DNA from: Planctomycetota bacterium
GTDB taxonomy: Bacteria > Planctomycetota > B15-G4
Assembly (NCBI GenBank): GCA_020638905.1
Contig: JACKHP010000023.1
Span: 1-64,000, forward strand
DNA length: 64,000 nt
Direction of reading: 5' to 3'
Part shown: positions 42,132-51,424 of the stretch, piece after piece
Numbering within the stretch: the first letter of the stretch is position 1
Layout of the letters: each line of letters starts with the position of its first letter
Notes under the pieces: model-generated
Database searches by the model: none
What the model saw: the letters and a program-made list of their open reading frames with translations, nothing else
What the model was told of the DNA's origin: nothing
Translations under genes and position numbers: made by a program

Positions 42132-43288
42132 CGACCACCGAGATGGGACTCCTGACCGAGGAGCAGACGCTGCTGCGCGACACCGTGCGTGACTTCGCGC
42201 GTGACGAGCTGCTCCCGCAGGCGGTCGAGATCGACCGCGAGGCGCGCTTCCCGGTCGAGACGTTCAAGAAGATCGCCGAGCTCGGCCTGCTGGGCCTGCC
42301 GATCCCCGAGGAGTTCGAGGGGGCGGGCGTCGACGCCGTGACGGGCGCGCTGGTGATCGAGGAGCTCGCCAAGGTCTGCGCCAGCACCGCGCTCGGCGTG
42401 GCGGCGCACACCTCGCTCTGCCTCTGGCCGCTGTACACCTTCGGCAACGACGACCAGCGCGCGCGCTTCGTGCCCGACCTCGCCTCGGGACGCAAGCTCG
42501 GGGCCTTCGGCCTGACCGAGCCCGACGCCGGCTCCGACTCGGGCGGCACCAGGACGCGCGCCGTGCGCGACGGCGACGAGTGGGTGCTCAACGGCACGAA
42601 GATCTTCATCACGAACGCGAACTACGCCGACACGTTCGTGGTGACCGCGGTCACGGACGCCGAGAAGAAGACGCGCGGCGGCATCACGTCGTTCATCCTC
42701 GAGCGCGGCATGCCCGGCTTCACCATCGCCAAGGGCGACGAGAAGCTCGGCATGCGCGGCTCCGACTGGGGCGAGCTGGCGTTCGCCGATTGCCGCGTGC
42801 CGGACGCCAACGTGCTCGGCAACGTGGGCGAGGGCTTCTCGAACTTCATGCAGACCCTCGACGGCGGGCGCATCGGCATCGGCGCGCTCGCTCTGGGCAT
42901 CGCCGAGGGCGCCTACGACCTGTCGCGCCGCTACGCCAAGGAGCGCGTGGCGTTCGGAAAGCCGATCGCCCAGCAGCAGGCCGTGGCCTTCATGCTGGCC
43001 GACATGGCCGTGAGCATCGAGGCCGCGCGCGGACTCATCCGCCGAGCGGCCCTGCTCAAGGACGCCTCCCTCCCGTACACCACCGAAGCCGCCATGGCGA
43101 AGCTCTTCGCCTCCGAGATCGCGATGAAGGTCACCTCCGACGCGATCCAGGTCCACGGCGGCTACGGCTACACGAGCGAATACCACGTCGAGCGCATGTA
43201 TCGCGACGCCAAGCTGTGCACCATCGGCGAAGGCACCAGCGAGATCCAGCGCATCGTCATCAGCCGCGCCGTCCTCGGGGACGGCTGA
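42128..43288 (+). CDS. Acyl-CoA dehydrogenase
   Basis: A 386-residue acyl-CoA dehydrogenase, distinct from the one at 39234. The N-terminal bundle has LLTEEQTLLRDTVRDFARDELLPQAVEIDREARFP. The β-domain has FGLTEPDAGSDSGG and GTKIFITNANYAD. The C-terminal bundle has QVHGGYGYTSEYHVERMYRDAK and the catalytic Glu in IGEGTSEIQRIVI. Two dehydrogenases in one operon suggest two chain-length or branch specificities. The start overlaps the HTH gene stop (ATGA). Electrons go to the ETF. Confidence 0.94.
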   Translation: MTTTEMGLLTEEQTLLRDTVRDFARDELLPQAVEIDREARFPVETFKKIAELGLLGLPIPEEFEGAGVDAVTGALVIEELAKVCASTALGVAAHTSLCLWPLYTFGNDDQRARFVPDLASGRKLGAFGLTEPDAGSDSGGTRTRAVRDGDEWVLNGTKIFITNANYADTFVVTAVTDAEKKTRGGITSFILERGMPGFTIAKGDEKLGMRGSDWGELAFADCRVPDANVLGNVGEGFSNFMQTLDGGRIGIGALALGIAEGAYDLSRRYAKERVAFGKPIAQQQAVAFMLADMAVSIEAARGLIRRAALLKDASLPYTTEAAMAKLFASEIAMKVTSDAIQVHGGYGYTSEYHVERMYRDAKLCTIGEGTSEIQRIVISRAVLGDG

Positions 43289-43302
43289 AGACCAAGGAAT
43301 CC

Positions 43303-45489
43303 ATGACCATGACACAGCACGGCGGCCTCGTTGCCGCGGCCGTCCAGGGCGGCGTCGATGCCTTCGAGTCCATCTGGATGGAGATGCTCGACGCACCTCC
43401 GCCCGCGGCCGAGTTCCTGGCCGGGCTCGAGGCCCTGCCCGAAGTCCATCGTCGCAGCGTGGCGCCGGCGTTGCTCCAGCTGCTGCTCGAGAGCTACCAG
43501 GCGAAGGACGCCCACGCGGACGTGCTCGCGGTGATGCGTGAGCTGCTGCCGTACCGTCCGCGCGGGTTCGACGCGCTCGACGTCGTGAAGCGCGCGCTCA
43601 CGGCGCGGTACGGCGACGAGCCGTGGTTCGAGCGCTTCGTCGCGCTGGCCGGCATCGAGGACGTCGACGTGCTCGAGGGCCTCGAGGCCTTCGACCGTCT
43701 GCTGGCGCTGCTGCCCGGCTCGCCGGTCTACCACGCCACCGGCTGGGGCGAGGGCGTGGTGGTTTCGGTCGACCTCGACGAGGACCACATCACCGTCTCG
43801 TTCCGCAGCGAGGTGCGCGAGCGCTCGATGCCGTTCCAGACCGGGCTCGACGTGCTGCGTCCGCTCGAGCGGCGCGACCTGCGCGCGCGGCTGCTGATCG
43901 ACGTCGACGGACTGCAGCACGACGCCGAGAACGACCCGTCGGTGCTGATCCGCGCCGTGGCCCGCCTGCACAAGGGACGCGCCACGTCGAAGGAGATCAA
44001 GCAGTGGCTCGAGGGCGCGGTGATCCCGTCGTCCGGCTGGGCCAGCTGGTGGAAGAAGGCCAAGGTCGCCGCGGCGCACGACCCGTACCTCGCCGTCGAG
44101 AACCCGGCGCGCCCGTTGTTCATCCTGCGCAAGCGTGCGCTCTCGCCCGCCGAGGAGGTGGGGCAGGCGCTCGACCGCGCCAAGAACCTGACCGGCATGC
44201 TCGACGTCGTGCGAGGTCCGCTCTCGCTCGACCCCGCCGACGACGTCAAGGCGGTCATGCTCGATCACCTGCGCTCGCGGCTCGAGACCCCGGGCGAGAA
44301 GCCGGTGGCCAGGGTCGAGGCGTCGCTGCTGCTGGCGCGGCACGGCGTGATCCCGGTCGAGGAGGCCGGGCGCCTCGTGGGCTCGCTGGTGAGCGGCGAG
44401 ACGCGCAGCGAGTCGATCGGCGACCTGCTCAGCGAGCTCAAGGCCGCGGGCATGCGCAAGGAGGCGCTCGACGCGTTCATCGCCGCCGAGCCGACGCTGT
44501 GGTCCGACGCGGTCATCGGCGAGCTCGCGAGCGTCCCGCCCGCGCTGCTCGACACGGTCACCGACCGGCTCCTGCAGGACGGACGCGGCGAGGCGCTGGC
44601 GAACCGCTTCGGCATCTTCCTGATGAGCCCCAGCCGTCAGCCGGCGGTGGTCACCAAGCTCGCCAAGCACTACGCGGCGGGCATGCTCGACGGCGTGGAG
44701 AACGCGCCCTCGGTGTCCGACGTCGTGATGGGCCTGCTGCACCTGGCCGAGACCCAGGCGCCCAAGGCCGCACGTGACGACCGTCCCGCGAAGGACGCGC
44801 TGAAGGGCGTGTCCGACGTGCTGTTCGCCAAGAAGAAGGGCCTCATGGCGGCCTTCGGCAAGCACGCCACGCGCAGCGAGCTCGAACGTGCGATGCACGT
44901 GCTCTTCCGCTGCCGCTCGATGCCCGACGACATCGGCAACGGGCTGAAGACCGTCTGCCACAAGCGCTTCCCCGACCTCGTGCCGCGCGACGAGACCCCG
45001 TTCTGGGAGACGAACGCGATCTTCTGCACGCGCAAGGGCATCGCGCGTCGTCAGGAGGAGCACCGCGTCCTGCTGCAGGAGAAGATCCCGGAGAACTCCG
45101 AGCAGATCGGACGAGCGGCGGCGTACGGCGACCTGTCCGAGAACTACGAGTGGACGGCGGCCATCGAGCAGCAACGCCAGCTCACCGAGAAGGCCGCGGC
45201 GATGGAGGCCGAGCTGCGGCTCGCACGTGCCATCGAGGACCAGGAGCTCAAGCCCGGCGTGGTGTCGCCCGGCACGCGCGTCACCTACGAGCGCGACGGC
45301 GAGAAGCACACCGTCACGATCCTCGGACCGTGGGACGTGGGCGAGGGACTCGTGAGCTACCGTGCGCCCATCGCAGCCGGCATGCTCGGAGCGAAGGCGG
45401 GAGAGACGGCCACGCTCGAGCTGCCCGACGGCGCGGTCAAGGTCATGGTGACCGAGGTCGTCCCGGTGGTCGAGGGACAGCCCGCGTGA
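43303..45489 (+). CDS. GreA-family transcription factor with long N-terminal extension
   Basis: A 728-residue protein. The C-terminal ~160 residues are a GreA/GreB module: the coiled coil EEHRVLLQEKIPENSEQIGRAAAYGDLSENYEWTAAIEQQRQ with the acidic tip DLSENYEW, and the FKBP-like C-terminal domain (VVSPGTRVTYERDGEKHTVTILGPWDVGEG...ATLELPDGAVKVMV). The first ~560 residues are mostly helical, with a CarD/Tudor-like stretch near 140 (YHATGWGEGVVVSVDLDEDHITVSF). Similar large GreA versions are known from Chlamydiae and spirochaetes. GreA rescues backtracked RNA polymerase. AAGGA precedes ATG 43303. It ends the acyl-CoA operon and has no metabolic link. Confidence 0.88.
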   Translation: MTMTQHGGLVAAAVQGGVDAFESIWMEMLDAPPPAAEFLAGLEALPEVHRRSVAPALLQLLLESYQAKDAHADVLAVMRELLPYRPRGFDALDVVKRALTARYGDEPWFERFVALAGIEDVDVLEGLEAFDRLLALLPGSPVYHATGWGEGVVVSVDLDEDHITVSFRSEVRERSMPFQTGLDVLRPLERRDLRARLLIDVDGLQHDAENDPSVLIRAVARLHKGRATSKEIKQWLEGAVIPSSGWASWWKKAKVAAAHDPYLAVENPARPLFILRKRALSPAEEVGQALDRAKNLTGMLDVVRGPLSLDPADDVKAVMLDHLRSRLETPGEKPVARVEASLLLARHGVIPVEEAGRLVGSLVSGETRSESIGDLLSELKAAGMRKEALDAFIAAEPTLWSDAVIGELASVPPALLDTVTDRLLQDGRGEALANRFGIFLMSPSRQPAVVTKLAKHYAAGMLDGVENAPSVSDVVMGLLHLAETQAPKAARDDRPAKDALKGVSDVLFAKKKGLMAAFGKHATRSELERAMHVLFRCRSMPDDIGNGLKTVCHKRFPDLVPRDETPFWETNAIFCTRKGIARRQEEHRVLLQEKIPENSEQIGRAAAYGDLSENYEWTAAIEQQRQLTEKAAAMEAELRLARAIEDQELKPGVVSPGTRVTYERDGEKHTVTILGPWDVGEGLVSYRAPIAAGMLGAKAGETATLELPDGAVKVMVTEVVPVVEGQPA

Positions 45490-45556
45490 CCGCGGCGCGG
45501 CCGGCGCGGGCGACGGGCTGTGTCGCCGTCCGTCCGCGCCCGGGCGCCTCGTGTCG

Positions 45557-47107
45557 ATGAGCGGCGCCGACGACTCGCAGCCGGACGACGCCCGGGCGGC
45601 GTCCGCCACGGGCGGTCCGTCGGCGGCCGAGATCGCGGCCGCGGCGCGCGTGGCCGGTGCGCACCGCGTGAGCGAGGCGGGCGAGCGGCCCGATGCGCCG
45701 CCGGCCGACGCCGAGCACGGACGCGTCGCCGAGCGTCCCGCGATGGACTTCTGGCGCGCGCTCTACGAGCGCCGCACGACGCGCCAGTTCGACGCGGCGC
45801 GTCCCGTCGCGCGCGAGGTCGTGCTCGAGCTGCTCGACGCCGCGCTCATCGCGCCGACCTCGTGCAACCTGCAGATGTGGGACTTCGTCGTGGTCGACGA
45901 TCCCGTCCAGCGCGAGAAGCTGGGACGCCTGTCGACGCAGGTGCTCACCACGCCCGTCTCGATCTACGTCGCCTACGGCAAGGAGTACAGCGAGGAGGGC
46001 CACGCGAACGTGCAGTCGGTGGCCGCCGCGATGCAGAACATGTCGCTGGCCGCGCACGTCCTCGGCATGGGCACCTTCTGGATCAACCAGCTCGGCCCGC
46101 GTGACGAGGTGGGCCGCATCCTGGGCCTGCCGACGGACCGCGAGGTCGTGGCCGCGCTGGCCGTGGGCTGGCCGAAGGTCTACCCGACGCGCGCGCCGAA
46201 GCGCCGCCCGTTCGAGCACGTGGTGCACTGGAACCACTTCAGCGGACGTCCCATCCCGACGTCGCCGCGCCCGGCCGACTGGACGCTCGACCTGATCCGC
46301 GACTACCAGCAGGCGCGCGTGCTGAACGGCAACCGCTACAACAAGGCGCGCCCGTGGGAGATGGACGCCGCGTTGGCCGCCGCGCTGCGCGTGGCACCGC
46401 GCGTCGACGAGGGACGTCCCGGCGACGACGCTCCGCGCTGGCTGGACGTCCTGCCGGTGCACGGCCTGTTCACGGGCGCGATGGCGCGCCACCACCGCGA
46501 CCACCGCTGGGCGGTGCTCGAGCTGTCCGACGACGTGGCGCGCTTCGCGGCCAAGCGGACGGCGCCCTTGCCCTGCGACGCGTTCGTGTTCGATCCGGCG
46601 CACCCCGAGGCGTTGCCGCAGGGAGCGTTCGCCGTGATCTCGGTGCTGAACCGGCTCGAGGCGCTGCCGCCCGCCGACCGCCCGAAGCTGCTCGCGGCGC
46701 TGCACGCGGCGCTGGCGCCCGACGGCGTGCTGCTCGTCCAGCACGTGAGCGCGCGCAGCTTCCACGGCGTCGCGTCGTGGATGCACGCGCGCCGCGGCGG
46801 GCCGGGAGGCGTCGAGTACGTCCTCGCGCCCGACCCGAACCTCGGTCCGTTCGAGGCGCTCTCGCCGGCGGCCGTCGACGCGCTGTTGCGGGACGCGGGC
46901 TTCCGCACCGAACGATCGTCCTGCGAGGACGTCGTCCCCTCGAAACGGGAAGTCGAGTTCCGCACGCGCAACATGCCCGCCCCGCTGCGCGCGGCCGTGC
47001 GCGCCGCGGTGGGGGTCGGGCGGGCCGTCGGCGGGTTGCCCGGAGTGTCGGCCTTCGCGCGCACACGCACGCTCGTGTCGCGCAAGGCGGACCGCGTTCT
47101 CGGGTAG
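45557..47107 (+). CDS. Nitroreductase fused to a methyltransferase-like domain
   Basis: A 516-residue fusion. After a ~60-residue Ala/Pro-rich leader, a nitroreductase domain (about 64-235) shows FMN-binding features RRTTRQFD, APTSCNLQMWDFVV and AAMQNMSLAAHVLGMGTFWI. After a linker, the C-terminal ~220 residues look like a class I SAM methyltransferase (VISVLNRLEALP, LLAALHAALAPDGVLLVQHV), but the usual glycine-rich motif I is replaced by WLDVLPVHGLFTG, so it may not bind SAM. The start is uncertain: GTG 45551, ATG 45557 or ATG 45743 just before the nitroreductase fold. No Shine-Dalgarno decides it. It lies 67 bp after the GreA gene. Confidence 0.75.
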   Translation: MSGADDSQPDDARAASATGGPSAAEIAAAARVAGAHRVSEAGERPDAPPADAEHGRVAERPAMDFWRALYERRTTRQFDAARPVAREVVLELLDAALIAPTSCNLQMWDFVVVDDPVQREKLGRLSTQVLTTPVSIYVAYGKEYSEEGHANVQSVAAAMQNMSLAAHVLGMGTFWINQLGPRDEVGRILGLPTDREVVAALAVGWPKVYPTRAPKRRPFEHVVHWNHFSGRPIPTSPRPADWTLDLIRDYQQARVLNGNRYNKARPWEMDAALAAALRVAPRVDEGRPGDDAPRWLDVLPVHGLFTGAMARHHRDHRWAVLELSDDVARFAAKRTAPLPCDAFVFDPAHPEALPQGAFAVISVLNRLEALPPADRPKLLAALHAALAPDGVLLVQHVSARSFHGVASWMHARRGGPGGVEYVLAPDPNLGPFEALSPAAVDALLRDAGFRTERSSCEDVVPSKREVEFRTRNMPAPLRAAVRAAVGVGRAVGGLPGVSAFARTRTLVSRKADRVLG

Positions 47108-47110
47108 ACT
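47105..47110 (+). promoter_or_regulatory. Candidate -10 element for the Ser/Thr kinase
   Basis: TAGACT directly at the end of the nitroreductase-fusion gene, 70 nt before the GTG start. It matches the most frequent -10 hexamer of this window. Confidence 0.45.
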
Positions 47111-47180
47111 GACCCGTCGCGGTGCCGAAGGGGCGCCGCGGCGCGGCGGGCGCGGAGGGCGTCCCGCCGAGGAGACGGCG

Positions 47181-49724
47181 GTGGGCGACAGCGAAGACCA
47201 TCCGTACCCCGGGGCGACCGGACTCGAGCGCCTCATGCTGGCCTTCCTCGAGGCGCACGAGATCGACGACGACGAGGCGTTCGAGCGCTACGTCGCCGGG
47301 CTCGGCGAGGAGGCGACGGGGCTCCCCGGGTTCCGTCTCGAATACCGCGAGTCGATGCGGCTCGTGCAGTCGATCGTGCGCAACGACGGAGGGAGGAGCT
47401 CGGCCGAGGACGAGCGCGAGCTCTCCGACGAGGAGCGCGAGGCTCTGCGCGCTCGGTTGACCGCGATGTGGGAGGGCGGCCGGCTCGAGCGGCGCTACGA
47501 GCTCGGCGCGCCTCTCGCGCGCGGCGGGACCAGCGTCATCCTGGCCGTACGCGACCGCGAGTTCGGCCGCGATCTCGCGATGAAGGTGCTGCTGGCCCCC
47601 GGCGAGGAGGTGCCCGCGTTCCCCGCCCTCGAGGAGGACGACACGAGGCGCGGCGCGTGGCTGACGCCGGTCGTCCAGCGCTTCGTGCAGGAGGCCCGGG
47701 TCACGGCGCGGCTCGAGCACCCCGGCATCGTGCCGGTGTACGACCTGGGCGCCGACGGACACGGGCGTCCGTACTTCACGATGAAGCGCGTGCACGGGAG
47801 GACGCTCGAGGAGGTGGCGCTCGACGCGCGTCACGGCCGCGGCGGCTGGAGCATCAATCGCGTCGTCTCGGTGCTGCAGCGCGTGTGCGAGGCGGTGAGC
47901 TACGCGCACAGCCAGGGCGTCCTGCACGGTGACCTGAAACCCGGCAACATCATGGTCGGCGAGTTCGGCGAGACCTACGTGATGGACTGGGGCCTGTGCG
48001 TGCCGCGCATCGACGACGGACCGATCCAGAGCGTGAAGCCGCGCGTCTCGATGTCCGACGTGTTCGGGCGCGCGCGCAGCGGGTCCGCGTTCGGCACCGT
48101 CCCGTACATGGCGCCCGAGCAGGCGCGCGGCGCGGCCGACGAGCTCGACGAGTGCGCCGACGTGTATTCGATCGGCGCCGTGCTGTACCACGTGCTGACG
48201 GGCATCGTCCCGTACACCGACGTCGTCCCGAGCCGGCTGCCGCAGCTCGTGCTGCTCAAGGTGCGTGGTGCGGGACCGAGCGCGATCCACGATCTGCACC
48301 CCGAGGCGCCCGCGGCACTGATCGAGATCTGCGAGCGGGCGATGGCGCGCGACCCAGGGGCCCGGCACCCGACCGTGGCGATGCTCGGGAACGACCTCTC
48401 GAACTACCTCGCCGACCTGAACGACGACCGCCGGCGGGCGCAGCTCGTGAACCTCTTCCTGCAGCGCATGCTCGCCGAGCACTCGCCGGACCGCGCCCGC
48501 GGGCGGGATCTCACGGTGGCCGAGGTGGTCGAGCGCGCCGTGCAGGAGCTCGACCGCGAGGGTCCCGGAGATCCCGCCGACGAGGCCGAACTGCGCTTCA
48601 CGATCGGACGCGTCTTCCGGCGTCTCGACCGGCGCGAACAGGCCTTGCGGCAGCTCGGATCCGCCGAGCACCTGTTCCAGCTGGCCGAGGCCGGCAACTC
48701 GCGTTCGGCCCTGGCCTGCCGCTACGAACTCTCGTTGCTCGTCGAGCGGCAGGGAGATCCCACGCGGGCGGTCTCGATGCTCGAGGAACTCGCGTCACGC
48801 CAGGAGGGCCTGCTCGGGGAGCACGACGAGGACACGCTCGAGACGCTCTTCCTGCTGGCCGAGGCTCGGGCGCGTTCGGGCGACCTCGCGCGCGCGCTCG
48901 AGCTGCACGAGATCGTGTACGGACGCAGGAAGTCGTCGCTGGGTGCCGAGCATCCCTCGACCCTCGACTCGTTGGGCTGCCTGGCGATCATGAAGGTCGA
49001 CATGGGCGACGTCGAGGGCGGCATCGAACTGCAGCGCAGGGTGCTCGACGGCTGCGTCCGCGAGTGGGGCGAGGACCATCCGCAGACGATCATCGCGTAC
49101 AGCGACCTGGCGTCGATCATCATGAGGAGCCCGGAGGTCGAACGCGGCCTCGGCCCCGCGCGCATCGCCGCCGAGCTCAGCGAGCGCGTCCACGGGCCCG
49201 CGCACCTCTACACGCTCACGATCTCGAGCAACCTCGGGCAGGTCCTGTGGATGACGGGACGCCTCGGCGAGGCCGACATCGTGTTGAGCCGTACGGTCGA
49301 GCGCATGCGGGCGGCCGACATCACTCCCGGACGCGTGACCTTCTCGATCCTCAACAACCTGGCGGTGCTGCGGACCACCGAGGGACGCTTCGACGAGGCC
49401 CTGGCGCTCCACGCCGAGGCGGTCGCGGGCGCGCGGCGCGTCCTCGGCGACGACCACTACTTCACCGGTCGCTACCGCTCGTCGTACGGCCGGAGCCTGC
49501 TGCGGGCGGGACGCGTCGAGCTGGCCTGCGACGAGCTGGCGGCTGCCTACAAGCTCCTGCTGCTGCAGCTCGGCGACGGCAACTCGTGGACGATCGAGGC
49601 GTTCGAGCTGCTCGAGGAGGCGCTCGGACTCCTGCGCCGCGGGCGGAGAGGCCAGGGCGACGACCCAGGCGACGTCGCCGACGGGGACGAGCCTCCGCCG
49701 CGGACGGAGTCCGTCTCCGAATGA
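47181..49724 (+). CDS. Ser/Thr protein kinase with TPR-like repeats
   Basis: An 847-residue cytosolic protein with no membrane helix. A ~100-residue N-terminal region is followed by the kinase domain (about 110-400): LARGGTSVILAV, Lys135 in LAMKVLL, the catalytic loop H249-G250-D251 in LHGDLKPGNIMV, DWG in place of DFG (YVMDWGLC) and the APE motif MAPEQARG. The HRD arginine is replaced by Gly, so activation-loop phosphorylation may not be needed. The C-terminal half (about 425-800) has TPR-like repeats (LHEIVYGRRKSSLGAEHPSTLDSLGCLA type). DWG and TPR tails are typical of planctomycete kinases. GAGGAG precedes the GTG start. Confidence 0.93.
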   Translation: MGDSEDHPYPGATGLERLMLAFLEAHEIDDDEAFERYVAGLGEEATGLPGFRLEYRESMRLVQSIVRNDGGRSSAEDERELSDEEREALRARLTAMWEGGRLERRYELGAPLARGGTSVILAVRDREFGRDLAMKVLLAPGEEVPAFPALEEDDTRRGAWLTPVVQRFVQEARVTARLEHPGIVPVYDLGADGHGRPYFTMKRVHGRTLEEVALDARHGRGGWSINRVVSVLQRVCEAVSYAHSQGVLHGDLKPGNIMVGEFGETYVMDWGLCVPRIDDGPIQSVKPRVSMSDVFGRARSGSAFGTVPYMAPEQARGAADELDECADVYSIGAVLYHVLTGIVPYTDVVPSRLPQLVLLKVRGAGPSAIHDLHPEAPAALIEICERAMARDPGARHPTVAMLGNDLSNYLADLNDDRRRAQLVNLFLQRMLAEHSPDRARGRDLTVAEVVERAVQELDREGPGDPADEAELRFTIGRVFRRLDRREQALRQLGSAEHLFQLAEAGNSRSALACRYELSLLVERQGDPTRAVSMLEELASRQEGLLGEHDEDTLETLFLLAEARARSGDLARALELHEIVYGRRKSSLGAEHPSTLDSLGCLAIMKVDMGDVEGGIELQRRVLDGCVREWGEDHPQTIIAYSDLASIIMRSPEVERGLGPARIAAELSERVHGPAHLYTLTISSNLGQVLWMTGRLGEADIVLSRTVERMRAADITPGRVTFSILNNLAVLRTTEGRFDEALALHAEAVAGARRVLGDDHYFTGRYRSSYGRSLLRAGRVELACDELAAAYKLLLLQLGDGNSWTIEAFELLEEALGLLRRGRRGQGDDPGDVADGDEPPPRTESVSE

Positions 49725-49760
49725 CGTCCGGACGCGCCCACGCGGAGCGCGCCCGGACGT
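49724..49760. terminator. Hairpin between convergent kinase and FG-GAP genes
   Basis: ACGTCCGG (49724-49731) pairs with CCGGACGT (49753-49760) and, past one A·C mismatch, CGCGC pairs with GCGCG; 13 base pairs with a 9-nt loop. It starts at the kinase stop codon and serves both converging genes. Confidence 0.6.
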
Positions 49761-49780
49761 CGTGAAGTCTCAGTCCACGG

Positions 49781-51424
49781 TCACGGCACGGTGGCCTTGA
49801 TCGTGTTCGAGAGCGACTCGCCGTTCGACGCACCGCTGTCGTCCACGCGCCACTGGTAGAAGAACACATCACCCGTCGAGGCGCCGCTCGGCCAGGTGAA
49901 CTCGTACTCGAGCTCGCCGTTCGCGTCGGCGCTCAGGCCGCTCACGACCACGTCCGGGGTCGGGCCGAGGACGCCGTGGGACGGGTCGACGACCGTCGAG
50001 GTGCCGCTGACCAGGATCACGTCGGCGTACGCCGGCACGTCCTCGAGCGTGATCGTGACCTGCGTGCCGGGCAGCAGGCCGCCGCGGCCCTTCGCCAGCG
50101 GGACACCGCAGGTCCCCGTCACGCCGTTCGAGGCGACGCCCCAGGGCGTGAAGCTGACCATCCACGCGGCACCGGCGCCCGTGCCCCCGGAGTCGTCGCC
50201 CGGCGCGCTCACGAAGAGGTCGTCGAGGTCGTCCCCGTCGACGTCACCGACCAGCACGGCGCACGTGCCGAACGCGTCGCCGGGGGCTCCCAGGACGGCC
50301 GCCTTGAGCAGCGCGCCGCTCGCGCCCGAGTAGACGCGGATCTCGCCCGCACCGCTGCCGCCGGCGGAGGACGCCGGTGCGGCCACGATCACGTCGCAGC
50401 GTCCGTCGCCGTCGACGTCGCCGGTCCCGGCGACCGACGAACCGTAGCGCTCTCCCGAGCCCGTGCCGGTGAACGTGTGGATCACGTCGCCGTCGTCACC
50501 CGACACGACGAGCGCCGTGCCCTGACCGGTCGGGTCGCCGGAGGAGTCCCGCGGGTCGTCGCCGATCACGTGGTCGAGCCACCCGTCGCCGTCGACGTCG
50601 CCGGCGAAGGCGACGCTCGTCCCGAGACGCTGACGCGTCGACGTCCCGGAGCGCGTACGCACGACGGACATGTCGCTCGGGTCGAGCACGACGAAGTAGC
50701 CCTCGTCGGTCGTGCCGGCCTGCGGCGCGCCGATGCCGGGGAGGGGATCGTGTCCGCTCCAGGTCTTCCACGCCGGCCAGACCGCGATCGACGCGCCGAA
50801 GCCGTCGGACGCCGTCGAACCGAAGGCGTCGTCGAGCAGCGAGCCGTCGTCTCCCGAGAGGAGCCAGACGGCGCCCGCGTCGCTGGCCGCGGTGTCGTCG
50901 CCGGGGATGCCCACGAGCAGGTCGTCGTGCCCGTCGGAGTCGACGTCACCGAGTCCGCCGACGGCCGCGCCGAGGCGGTCGCCGACGTCGCTGCCGCTGA
51001 CGCTGAACAGCAGCGTGTGGTCGTCGCCCGAGTACACGTCGACGTAGCCCGCGATGCCGCCGTCGCCCGGGGCGCCGATGGCGAAGTCGGGCGTGCCGTC
51101 GTCGTCGACGTCCCCGAGCCCGGCGAGGGCAGCGCCGAAGAGGTCGCCCTCGTCGTCTCCGACGAAGGTGGCGAGCACGCTGCCGTCGGCGCCCGAGAGC
51201 AGCCGCGCGCGACCGGTGTCGCCGTCGTACGACGGGGCGCCGACGAGCACGTCGTCGACGCCGTCCGAATCGACGTCTCCGACGGGCGCGACGACGCTCA
51301 CTCCGTCGCCGGCCGAGCCATGATGGATCCACGGCGACTCCTGTCCGCGCGACGCGGACACGAGGCCGATGGAGGTGAAGACGACGAGCGCGATACGGGT
51401 CGCGCGACTCACACGAGGACGCAT
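49781..51424 (-). CDS. Secreted FG-GAP β-propeller protein with C-terminal adhesion-type domain
   Basis: A 547-residue protein with a signal peptide (about 1-27, ending near SASRGQ). Six to seven FG-GAP repeats follow, with the calcium motifs DVDSDGVDDVLVGAP, DVDDDGTPDFAIGAP, DVDGDGWLDHVIGD and DVDGDDLDDLFVSAP: one complete integrin-like β-propeller. The last ~100 residues form a β-sandwich-like domain (LLPGTQVTITLEDVPAYADVILV, then FFYQWRVDDSGASNG). The pattern is that of surface proteins abundant in some planctomycetes. It is a different branch from the FG-GAP gene at 13614, with shorter and more regular repeats. Confidence 0.88.
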   Translation of the reverse strand: MRPRVSRATRIALVVFTSIGLVSASRGQESPWIHHGSAGDGVSVVAPVGDVDSDGVDDVLVGAPSYDGDTGRARLLSGADGSVLATFVGDDEGDLFGAALAGLGDVDDDGTPDFAIGAPGDGGIAGYVDVYSGDDHTLLFSVSGSDVGDRLGAAVGGLGDVDSDGHDDLLVGIPGDDTAASDAGAVWLLSGDDGSLLDDAFGSTASDGFGASIAVWPAWKTWSGHDPLPGIGAPQAGTTDEGYFVVLDPSDMSVVRTRSGTSTRQRLGTSVAFAGDVDGDGWLDHVIGDDPRDSSGDPTGQGTALVVSGDDGDVIHTFTGTGSGERYGSSVAGTGDVDGDGRCDVIVAAPASSAGGSGAGEIRVYSGASGALLKAAVLGAPGDAFGTCAVLVGDVDGDDLDDLFVSAPGDDSGGTGAGAAWMVSFTPWGVASNGVTGTCGVPLAKGRGGLLPGTQVTITLEDVPAYADVILVSGTSTVVDPSHGVLGPTPDVVVSGLSADANGELEYEFTWPSGASTGDVFFYQWRVDDSGASNGESLSNTIKATVP

